Positions 23,914 through 30,847 of a DNA stretch of 64,000 nucleotides are shown here, in pieces; positions within the stretch are counted from its first letter, which is position 1, and each line of letters starts with the position of its first letter. The notes below the pieces were generated by a model. The model did not search any database. It had not been told where the DNA came from and was given only the letters and a program-made list of their open reading frames with translations. This stretch comes from an uncultured Oscillospiraceae bacterium (GTDB lineage Bacteria; Bacillota; Clostridia; Oscillospirales; Oscillospiraceae): the NCBI GenBank assembly GCA_910578735.1, contig CAJTSQ010000002.1, positions 62,001 to 126,000 of the forward strand, given 5' to 3'. Made by a program: the position numbers and the translations under genes.

Positions 23914-25158
23914 TTAGTTCCCCTGCTTCTCCAGGGTGGCCAGCTTCAGGCAGGTGCAGAACACCCTGGCCGCCTGCTCCACGTCCTTCAGAGCGGGGAA
24001 GGAGGGGGCAATGCGGATGTGGCTGTCCTCCGGGTCCCGGCCGTAGGGGTAGGCCGCGCCCGCCCCGGTCATCACCAGACCGGCCTCCTTGCACAGGGCC
24101 ACCGTCCGGCCGGCGCAGCCGGGGGCGGTGTATAGGCTGATGAAGTAGCCGCCCTGGGGGTTGGTCCAGCGGGCGATGTCCAGCGGCTTGATCTGCTCCT
24201 CCAGCTCCCGGAGGAAGGCGTCGAACCGGGGTCTGAGAATCTCACCGTGCTTCTTCATCAGCTCCAGGGTGTGGGCCTTGTCTTTCAGGAAGCGGACCTG
24301 GCGCAGCTGGTTCAGCTTGTCACAGCTGATCATCTGGGCGCCCATCAGCTTGGTCAGATACTTGGTGTTGTCCACGCTGGCCGCCATCACCGCCATGCCC
24401 GCCCCGGGCAGGGTGATTTTGGATGTGGAGGCAAACTCATACACCAGGTCAGGATTCCCCTTCTCGGCGCACAGCTTCAAAATATCGGGGAAGGGCACAT
24501 AGTCCCCCCGGATCTCGTGGACGCAGTAAGCGTTGTCCCAGATCACCGCGAAGTCGGGAGCGGCGGGCTTCAGCCCGGCGATGCGGCCGATCACCTGGTC
24601 AGAGTAGATATAGCCGTCCGGATTGGCGTATTTGGGGACGCACCAGATACCTTTCACCTGGGGGTCAGCGGCCAGCTGCTCCACCTGGTCCATATCGGGG
24701 CCGCCCTCGCCGCACCGGACGGCGATCAGCTCGATGCCGAAGGACTCGGTGACCCGGAAGTGCCGGTCGTAGCCCGGCACAGGGCACAGGAACTTCACCT
24801 TCTCCTCCTGGGACCAGGGCCTTTCGCTGTGGAGCAGGCCGTTGCTCCAGGCCTTGGCAATCAGGTCATACATCATGTTCAGGCTGGAACTGCCCCCCAC
24901 AAAGCACTGCTCGGGGGTCACGTCCAGCAGCTCCGCCCAGTACCTCCGGGCGCAGGGCATACCGGCCAGCTCGCCGTAATTCCGGGCGTCTACCCCGTCC
25001 GCCACGCAGTCATCAAAATCCAGGGCGGTCATCAGCCCCCGGGACAGCTCCAGCTGCTCCAGGCTGGGCTTGCCCCGGTCCATGTTTAGGGACAGGCCCT
25101 GGGCCTTCCACTGCTCAAATTCCTCTTTTACTGCCGCGTAGGTAAATTCCTTCCTCAC
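23914..25158 (-). CDS. Class I/II aminotransferase, putative aspartate aminotransferase type
   Basis: 414 residues, PLP-dependent fold type I. Visible are VGGSSSLNMMYDLIAKAW (phosphate-binding region), CVPKYANPDGYIYSD, VIWDNAYCVHE (Asp that pairs with the pyridine nitrogen) and STSKITLPGAGMAVM with the Schiff-base lysine near residue 243. This pattern fits the Asp_aminotransf family (PF12897), some members of which are proven aspartate aminotransferases. Substrate is not certain. It has its own promoter with a palindrome over the -10 box. Confidence 0.88.
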   Translation of the reverse strand: MRKEFTYAAVKEEFEQWKAQGLSLNMDRGKPSLEQLELSRGLMTALDFDDCVADGVDARNYGELAGMPCARRYWAELLDVTPEQCFVGGSSSLNMMYDLIAKAWSNGLLHSERPWSQEEKVKFLCPVPGYDRHFRVTESFGIELIAVRCGEGGPDMDQVEQLAADPQVKGIWCVPKYANPDGYIYSDQVIGRIAGLKPAAPDFAVIWDNAYCVHEIRGDYVPFPDILKLCAEKGNPDLVYEFASTSKITLPGAGMAVMAASVDNTKYLTKLMGAQMISCDKLNQLRQVRFLKDKAHTLELMKKHGEILRPRFDAFLRELEEQIKPLDIARWTNPQGGYFISLYTAPGCAGRTVALCKEAGLVMTGAGAAYPYGRDPEDSHIRIAPSFPALKDVEQAARVFCTCLKLATLEKQGN

Positions 25159-25195
25159 TTCGACATCTCCTTTCTATATGAACAATAACATTTGA

Positions 25196-25224
25196 ACTAT
25201 ACCATATATCCGGTGTATAGTCGA
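25196..25224 (-). promoter_or_regulatory. Promoter and candidate operator of the aminotransferase gene
   Basis: Minus strand TCGACT (25224-25219), 17 bases, TATAGT (25201-25196) with a TGG extension before the -10. ACTATAC (25196-25202) and GTATAGT (25215-25221) form a perfect 7-bp inverted repeat with a 12-base gap covering the -10 and part of the -35, which would suit a repressor. Confidence 0.6.
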
Positions 25225-25234
25225 GTAAAAAGTT

Positions 25235-25468
25235 TCAGTCCTCCTCCGCGCGGATGCGGCACACCATATCCCACATGGCCCTGGCGCTGTTGAAGTTCTG
25301 GGGAATCAGATACTTGGGGCTGATGGTGATGTCAAAGGCGTCGGCAATCTCCGAGACCAGGGCCACAATGCTGAAGGAGTCCAGCATCTTATCGTCGATC
25401 AGCCGGTCTGCCGTCTCATAGTCGATATCCGGGTCGATATCCTGTAAAATTTCCAATATCTCGTCCAT
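25235..25468 (-). CDS. Acyl/D-alanyl carrier protein (DltC-like)
   Basis: 77-residue acidic four-helix carrier protein. The phosphopantetheine attachment serine is Ser31 in K-M-L-D-S-F-S-I-V-A-L (the D-S-[LF] motif). It follows the adenylation enzyme by 23 bases and is the last gene of the dlt-like operon. The order (MBOAT, SGNH, SGNH, ligase, carrier) suggests it accepts the activated substrate from the ligase and hands it to the membrane acyltransferase. D-alanine is the best guess by analogy with DltC, but another acyl group is possible. Confidence 0.88.
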   Translation of the reverse strand: MDEILEILQDIDPDIDYETADRLIDDKMLDSFSIVALVSEIADAFDITISPKYLIPQNFNSARAMWDMVCRIRAEED

Positions 25469-25491
25469 AATTGGTTCCTCCGTTTTCTATT

Positions 25492-26997
25492 TTATTCCAG
25501 CGATGCCCGCAGGGCGGGGCGGTCGATCTTTCCGTTGGGGTTCAGGGGCAGCTGTGGGAGGATGGTCACCTTGTTGGGCACCATGTAATCGGCCAGGCGG
25601 TCCCGCAGGGCACGGCGGAGCTCCCGGCCTGTGGCCTCGCAGCCCGAAGCCAGCTGGCAGAATAGCACGATTTTTCCCCGCTGTCCGTCGTAGAGGCAGC
25701 AGCACCGGGCCACCTGGTCTAGGGCGGCGGCGGCGGCCTCAATCTCCCCGGCCTCGATCCGGCGGCCCATGTGCTTGAACTGATGGTCCTTCCGGGCGGC
25801 AAACTCCAGCAGCCCCTCCGGGGTATACTGGGCCAAATCCCCTGTGTAGAGTACCCGGGCCTCCTCTCCCGAGGGCAGGACCTCCCGCCGGAAGACGGAA
25901 CGAGTCTTCTCCGGGTCGTTGTAGTAGCACAGGGCCAGGGCCGGGGAGGCCACACAGATCTCCCCCATCACTCCGGGGCGGGTCACGATCTCCCCCTCCG
26001 CCCGCAAAAACACCCGGCTGCGTCCCAGGGGACGGCCGATGGGCAGCCGGTCCGTATCGGCAAAGTCCCCTTCCACTTCATACCAGCAGCACACCCCGGC
26101 CAGTTCGGTGGAGCCGTACAGGTTGACATACCGGACCTGGGGCAAGGCCGCCCGCCAGCGGTTGAGCTGCTTCATGGGGAAGACCTCCCCCACAAAGAAC
26201 ACATTCCGCAGATACTGGGGCTTAATCTCTGAGAAGGTATTCAGCTGGGTGAGGATGGACAGAGCGGAGGGCACCCAGCAGATGGTGGTGACCCGCCGCC
26301 GGTTCAGATATTCCACCAGCTGTACCGGGGCGTAGAACAGCCCGGCGTCCACCACCTCCAGCCGGGCCCCCAGGTACAGGGTGAGGTACAGGTCTTTGGC
26401 GGAGGCGTCAAAAAAGAAGGGGGTCTGGCTGCCGATGACCTCCGCCGGGGAGAAGGGAAAGGCGGCGGCAAAGTCCTCTATAAAATGCCGCACCGCCCCG
26501 TGGCTCTTCAGCACCCCCTTGGGGGTCCCGGTGGAGCCGGAGGTGTACACCATATACAGGGGAGCGTCGTCCTCCCGCCCGGTGGGAGGGCAGTCCTCCC
26601 CTCGCCCCTCGTCCACCGCCTCCTCCAGGCAGATAACCCGGCCGGAGAAGTCCGTCCCGGGGGGCAGGGCATCCTTTGGTCTGGCGGTGAGGATCAAGTC
26701 CAGGGCGCAGTCGTCCAAAATTTTGCGCAGCTTGCCCGGGGGCAGGTCTGGGTCCAGGGGGACATAGAAGCAGCCCCCCCATGCCGCGCCCCAGCACAGC
26801 AGCGGGGTCACCGCGTCGTGCCGGGCCCACACGCCCACCGGGCGGCAGCCCCCCTCCAGGCGGGCCACAAAGGCCCCCACCTGCCGGGACAGGCGGTACG
26901 CCTCCCCATAGGTAAACGTCCGGTCCTGGTCCGCCAGCGCGGTCCGCTCCGGGCTCTCCCAGGCGGCCCGCTCCAAATATTCCAATACCGATCCCAT
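25492..26997 (-). CDS. Amino-acid adenylation enzyme (DltA-like)
   Basis: About 501 residues of the ANL/AMP-binding family. Core motifs seen: A3 MVYTSGSTGTPKG (~150), A5 NLYGSTELAGVC (~290), A7 YTGDLAQY, A8 GRRIEAGEIEAA and A10 NPNGKIDRPAL with the catalytic lysine near the C-terminus. Length and layout match D-alanine:carrier ligase DltA and free-standing NRPS adenylation domains. I chose the ATG at 26997 because GAGGAGG lies just upstream; an earlier in-frame start has none. Activates an acid with ATP and loads it on the adjacent carrier protein. The substrate-pocket code was not decoded. Confidence 0.88.
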   Translation of the reverse strand: MGSVLEYLERAAWESPERTALADQDRTFTYGEAYRLSRQVGAFVARLEGGCRPVGVWARHDAVTPLLCWGAAWGGCFYVPLDPDLPPGKLRKILDDCALDLILTARPKDALPPGTDFSGRVICLEEAVDEGRGEDCPPTGREDDAPLYMVYTSGSTGTPKGVLKSHGAVRHFIEDFAAAFPFSPAEVIGSQTPFFFDASAKDLYLTLYLGARLEVVDAGLFYAPVQLVEYLNRRRVTTICWVPSALSILTQLNTFSEIKPQYLRNVFFVGEVFPMKQLNRWRAALPQVRYVNLYGSTELAGVCCWYEVEGDFADTDRLPIGRPLGRSRVFLRAEGEIVTRPGVMGEICVASPALALCYYNDPEKTRSVFRREVLPSGEEARVLYTGDLAQYTPEGLLEFAARKDHQFKHMGRRIEAGEIEAAAAALDQVARCCCLYDGQRGKIVLFCQLASGCEATGRELRRALRDRLADYMVPNKVTILPQLPLNPNGKIDRPALRASLE

Positions 26998-27010
26998 CGC
27001 CTGTCCTCCT

Positions 27011-28096
27011 CTAGCCGCCGATCCGCCGGCTGTGAATGGCCTCATCGTAGGTGGTGTAAAATTCTCCGCTCACGTCCTCCCCCGCCCGGGCCCGGAGCAG
27101 GATGTCCGCCAGGTCGCCGGTGAAGACCTGGGCCCCCGCCTCGCACAGGTGGTGCTGGTCGCAGTAGGCGGTCTCCTCGGAATAGCGGCTCAGCTTATCT
27201 TTTTTCAGGTTGAAATCGTAGAGGGGCACTCCCCATTTCTCGCTCACACCCCGATGGGTGGCCAGAATCTCGTCAAAGCCGTCGCAGTTCCACAGCATAT
27301 ACTCCGACAGGGGGGTGACAATCAGCACCGCCTCCACCCCCCTCTCCCGGCACAGCTCCAGGCACCTGTCCAGGTAGTAGAGGTTCTCCTCCTCCACATT
27401 GGTGGGCAGAGACTCCTTGTGGTAATCCGCCTCATAGAGGCCGGCATCGGGCATGGGCACCCCCTTCAGCCCCGGAATGAAGCCGTGGGTCTCGTACTGA
27501 AAGGGGACATAGGGCCCGTTCTGCCTCCGCAGGGCCCAGGTGCTGGCGGCCCGGTCCAGGGTGTCGTCCAGCAGCTTGACCCAGTCCCTGGGCGGGACCT
27601 GACGGGCCACGTAATCCAGCCACTGCCCCGGGTGGTCCAAGCGCCCCAGCTGGCGAACACTGCCCTCAAAGCCGTAGTTGTCCTCATAGGTCCGGCCCAG
27701 GGTATCGTAGGCCAGTTCAATGACCACCAGCGACACCGGGTTGCGCTCCAGCTCCCGCTCCAAAATCTGATAGCGGCCGTACATGGTCTGCAGCACCATC
27801 CCCAGATTATAGCTGCGGCAGTCCATGGCCCGGTCCAGCGCCAGGGGATCGATGGCCCGCAGGGCCTGGGAGGAGCCGGAAATCAGCACATCGAACTCCC
27901 CCGCCAGGTCCCGGCGCACCCTGGCATCCTGGTAGTTGTAGGACCCCTCCGTGAAGTAGGGACCCACCACCCCCCAGCCCAGGCCGGCCAGGCCCAGGAG
28001 AGGGATCAAAAGCCCCATGCTCAAAATCCGGGCCAGCCAGCCCCGCAGTTTTTCCCTCCAGAGGACGCCCCTCAGGGCCGCTGCGTCCATGCTCAT
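27011..28096 (-). CDS. Membrane-anchored SGNH/DltD-like protein, downstream copy
   Basis: About 361 residues. One N-terminal membrane helix (residues ~20-40), the rest outside. The nucleophile block is ISGSSQALRAIDP (Gly-Ser-Ser-Gln, compare GSSE in DltD) and the C-terminal Asp-x2-His block is YCDQHHLCEAGAQ, so a catalytic Ser-Asp-His set seems present. The last ~190 residues are almost identical to the copy encoded just upstream (28093-29148), while the first half is more diverged, indicating tandem duplication. ATGA overlap with the upstream copy decides the start. Expected to work with the MBOAT protein in transferring an acyl group to an envelope polymer. Confidence 0.82.
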   Translation of the reverse strand: MSMDAAALRGVLWREKLRGWLARILSMGLLIPLLGLAGLGWGVVGPYFTEGSYNYQDARVRRDLAGEFDVLISGSSQALRAIDPLALDRAMDCRSYNLGMVLQTMYGRYQILERELERNPVSLVVIELAYDTLGRTYEDNYGFEGSVRQLGRLDHPGQWLDYVARQVPPRDWVKLLDDTLDRAASTWALRRQNGPYVPFQYETHGFIPGLKGVPMPDAGLYEADYHKESLPTNVEEENLYYLDRCLELCRERGVEAVLIVTPLSEYMLWNCDGFDEILATHRGVSEKWGVPLYDFNLKKDKLSRYSEETAYCDQHHLCEAGAQVFTGDLADILLRARAGEDVSGEFYTTYDEAIHSRRIGG

Positions 28097-29148
28097 ACTC
28101 CGCTCCCTGTTCCGCCCTCCGCCCACTGGGCCTTCCGGGCGTGAATCGCCTCGTCATAGGTGGCGTAAAATTCTCCGCTCACGTCCTCCCCCGCCCGGGC
28201 CCGGAGCAGGATGTCCGCCAGATCTTTGGGGAACTCCTGGGCGCTGGCCTCGCAGAGGTGGTGCTGGTCGCAGTAGGCGGTCTCCTCCGGATAGCGCTCC
28301 AGCTTGTCCTTCTTCAGGTTGAAATCGTAGAGGGGCACCCCCCATTTCTCGCTCACCCCCCGGTGGGTGGCCAGAATTTCGTCAAAGCCGTCGCAGTTCC
28401 ACAGCATGTACTCTGACAGTGGGGTGGAGATCAGCACCGCCTCCACCCCTCTCTCCCGGCACAGCTCCAGGCACTTGTCCAGGTAATAGAGGTTCTCCTC
28501 CTCCACATTGGTGGGCAGGGTTTCCTTGTGGTAGTCCGCCTCATAGAGGCTGGTCTCAGGCATGGGCACCCCCTTCAGGCCGGGCTGGAAGCCGTGGGTC
28601 TCGTACTGAAAGGGGACATAGGGGCCGTTTTTCAGCAGCTGCTTCCAGGTATACACCCCCCGGGTCAGGGTGTCGTGGAGCAGCCGGACCCAGTCTTTGG
28701 GCGGAACCTGGTGAATCAAGTAATCCAGCCACTGCCCCGCACTGTCCGCCCGCCCCAGCTGGTAGACGCTGCCCTCAAAGCCGTAGTAGGCGTAGTCCCG
28801 AGCCATAGCGTCGTAGGACAGCTCGATGATTACCAGAGACACCGGGTTGCGCTCCATCTCCTGTTTCAGGGTCAGATAACGGCCGTACATGGTCTGAAGG
28901 GGGGTACCCAGATCGTAGCTGGTGCAGCCCAGGGCCCGGTCCAGGGCCAGCGGGTCGATGGCCCGCAGCCCCTGGGAGGCGCCGGAGACCAGCACGTCAA
29001 ACTCCCCCGCCAGATCTCGGCGCACCTTGGCGTCCTGATAGTTGTAGACACCATTGAGATAGTAGGGCGCCGTCACAAGCGCCGTCAGAAGGGCGAAGCA
29101 GGCCAGAACCGCCAGGGTGGACAGCAGGGCTTTTTTAAAATTGCTCAT
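28093..29148 (-). CDS. Membrane-anchored SGNH/DltD-like protein, upstream copy
   Basis: About 351 residues, starting at Met-Ser-Asn-Phe (29148), with 14 bases of overlap with the MBOAT gene. N-terminal membrane helix LLSTLAVLACFALLTALV. The nucleophile block is VSGASQGLRAIDP, where the Ser before Gln is kept, and the C-terminal block is YCDQHHLCEASAQ. Near-duplicate of the next gene. Both copies keep the catalytic residues, so neither looks like a decayed pseudogene. Substrate unknown; the partner MBOAT and carrier genes point to acyl transfer outside the cell. Confidence 0.82.
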   Translation of the reverse strand: MSNFKKALLSTLAVLACFALLTALVTAPYYLNGVYNYQDAKVRRDLAGEFDVLVSGASQGLRAIDPLALDRALGCTSYDLGTPLQTMYGRYLTLKQEMERNPVSLVIIELSYDAMARDYAYYGFEGSVYQLGRADSAGQWLDYLIHQVPPKDWVRLLHDTLTRGVYTWKQLLKNGPYVPFQYETHGFQPGLKGVPMPETSLYEADYHKETLPTNVEEENLYYLDKCLELCRERGVEAVLISTPLSEYMLWNCDGFDEILATHRGVSEKWGVPLYDFNLKKDKLERYPEETAYCDQHHLCEASAQEFPKDLADILLRARAGEDVSGEFYATYDEAIHARKAQWAEGGTGSGV

Positions 29149-30721
29149 ACAAAAACCCTCCCACATTGCCGGAGGCCGGCACGCCGAAATACACCGCCAT
29201 CAGCAGCAAAGCCGCTAATGTCATCGCCCGCACCGGCAGGGGGAACCGGTTGAACCAAGTCCGGATGGGCATTTTCCGCTGGAGCAGGCTGGTACACAGC
29301 AGCAGCAGCGTGGCCAGGGCCACCGCCGCCAGCTGAGCCCGGTCGGGGGCGTAGGGGAACAGGGCGGCAAAGGACAGGGGTGTCCCCCAGCCTCGGAACA
29401 TCTGCCGCCACAGCCCCAGTCCTCCCCGCAGGGAGCCCACCTCGGGCAGCACCTTGATGAGACACACCAGAACATAGGTGCGCACCACCTGAAACGCCCG
29501 GAACCACCATGCCCCCTCCCGGATATGCAGCGCGTCCCGGGTCCGCTGGTAAAGGGGCTCCAGCCACAGGGATACAATAATGAACAGCCCGTTCACTCCG
29601 CCCCAGGCAATATAGGCCCAGCTGGCCCCGTGCCACAGGCCGGTGGTCAGCCACACCGCCACCAGGGCGATGGAGGCAGGCATGGCCTGCCCGAAGGTCT
29701 TGCCAAAGCGCCTGCGCCCCCACTTGCCGATTTTGGTGTTCCACTTGGACACCGCAATGGGATAGTAGAGGTAATTTTTAAACCAGGCGCCCAGGGTGAT
29801 ATGCCACCGGCGCCAATACTCCGCGATGGATTTGGAGAAGTAGGGCCGAAGAAAATTCTCCTCCAGCCGGATGCCGATGATCTGGCAGAAGCCGCACATG
29901 ATGTCCATATAGCCGGAAAAATCGGCGTAGATACGGATGCTGTAAAAAAAGATGCCCACCAGCACCGCCCCGCCGGTGTAATCGGGGTAGTGCTGGAACA
30001 CCGCCCCCACCCAGGGGGCCAGCACGTCCGCCAGCACCAGCTTTTTAAAATAGCCCCAGATCATCCGCTGGCCGCCCAGGGCAAAGTTCTCATAGGTAAA
30101 GGCGTGGCCCTCATAGAGCTGGCCGGCCAGTTGGGAATAGGTGCTGATGGGGCCCTGGGTCACCTGTGGAAAAAAGGAGGTGAACAGCAGCAGCTTGAAA
30201 AAATTCCGCTGGGGCTTCACATTACCCCAGTAGACATCAATGAGGTAGCCCATGGTCTGGAAGGTGTAGAAGGAGATGCCCAGCGGCACCGCCAGGGAAA
30301 ACACATCCACAATCTGGCCCCCGCCCATCTGGGCCAGCAGCCGGTTCCACTGGGCCAGGGCGAAGTGGAAGTATTTGAACACACACAGCAGGCCGAAATT
30401 CAGCACCAGTCCGGCGGTCATCAGCCACCGCTTACGGGTGGTATTTCTCTTTCGGACAGCCGCCTTCTCCTCCCGCGTCAGCTCCTTGCGGGCGGCAAAA
30501 TGGGCCTTCTGCCGCCGGTCCACCTCTCCGATGGCCAGGGCGGCGGCGTAGGCCGACAGGGCGGTAATCAGGATATAGGGCAGGGTGCGCAGACCTCCCG
30601 CAGCGTAAAAGCCTATACTGGCCGCCAGCAGTACCACCCACTGCAGCCCCTTGGGAGCCAGAAAGTAGATTGCTGTCAGCACAATTAAACACAGCACAAA
30701 CGCTGTGGAGGTGATAGACAT
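29135..30721 (-). CDS. AlgI-type MBOAT O-acyltransferase
   Basis: 528 residues with at least ten membrane helices. Family signatures: VPLGISFYTFQTMGYLIDVY (~160), FFPQVTQGPISTYSQL, YADFSGYMDIMCGF and, with the catalytic histidine, TGLWHGASWAYIAWG (~375). Length and the Y-W-R-R-W-H-I-T-L-G-A-W-F-K segment fit the AlgI branch of MBOAT rather than the shorter DltB. It passes an activated acyl group across the membrane to a polysaccharide or teichoic acid, usually with an SGNH partner, two of which follow. First gene of the operon, with a strong promoter and GGGGGAGAAGGA RBS. Confidence 0.92.
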   Translation of the reverse strand: MSITSTAFVLCLIVLTAIYFLAPKGLQWVVLLAASIGFYAAGGLRTLPYILITALSAYAAALAIGEVDRRQKAHFAARKELTREEKAAVRKRNTTRKRWLMTAGLVLNFGLLCVFKYFHFALAQWNRLLAQMGGGQIVDVFSLAVPLGISFYTFQTMGYLIDVYWGNVKPQRNFFKLLLFTSFFPQVTQGPISTYSQLAGQLYEGHAFTYENFALGGQRMIWGYFKKLVLADVLAPWVGAVFQHYPDYTGGAVLVGIFFYSIRIYADFSGYMDIMCGFCQIIGIRLEENFLRPYFSKSIAEYWRRWHITLGAWFKNYLYYPIAVSKWNTKIGKWGRRRFGKTFGQAMPASIALVAVWLTTGLWHGASWAYIAWGGVNGLFIIVSLWLEPLYQRTRDALHIREGAWWFRAFQVVRTYVLVCLIKVLPEVGSLRGGLGLWRQMFRGWGTPLSFAALFPYAPDRAQLAAVALATLLLLCTSLLQRKMPIRTWFNRFPLPVRAMTLAALLLMAVYFGVPASGNVGGFLYEQF

Positions 30722-30757
30722 TCCTTCTCCCCCAGTTTCTTTCTAATATTGGGGATG

Positions 30758-30786
30758 ATTATACCATACCCCCTTCAAAAAAGCAA
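30758..30786 (-). promoter_or_regulatory. Promoter of the dlt-like operon
   Basis: Minus strand TTGCTT (30786-30781), 17 bases, TATAAT (30763-30758), with TATGG directly before the -10 (extended -10). Lies 37 bases upstream of the MBOAT start. Confidence 0.82.
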
Positions 30787-30811
30787 TATGCCCGCTTGTG
30801 CATGAAAAAAG

Positions 30812-30844
30812 TCATAAAAAACCGCCCTTGACGCAGGGCGGTTT
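30812..30844 (-). terminator. Terminator of the GH112 operon
   Basis: AAAACCGCCCT, six-base loop, AGGGCGGTTTT: an 11-bp perfect stem followed on the minus strand by a T-rich run. It lies only four bases after the GH112 stop codon. Confidence 0.9.
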
Positions 30845-30847
30845 TCA

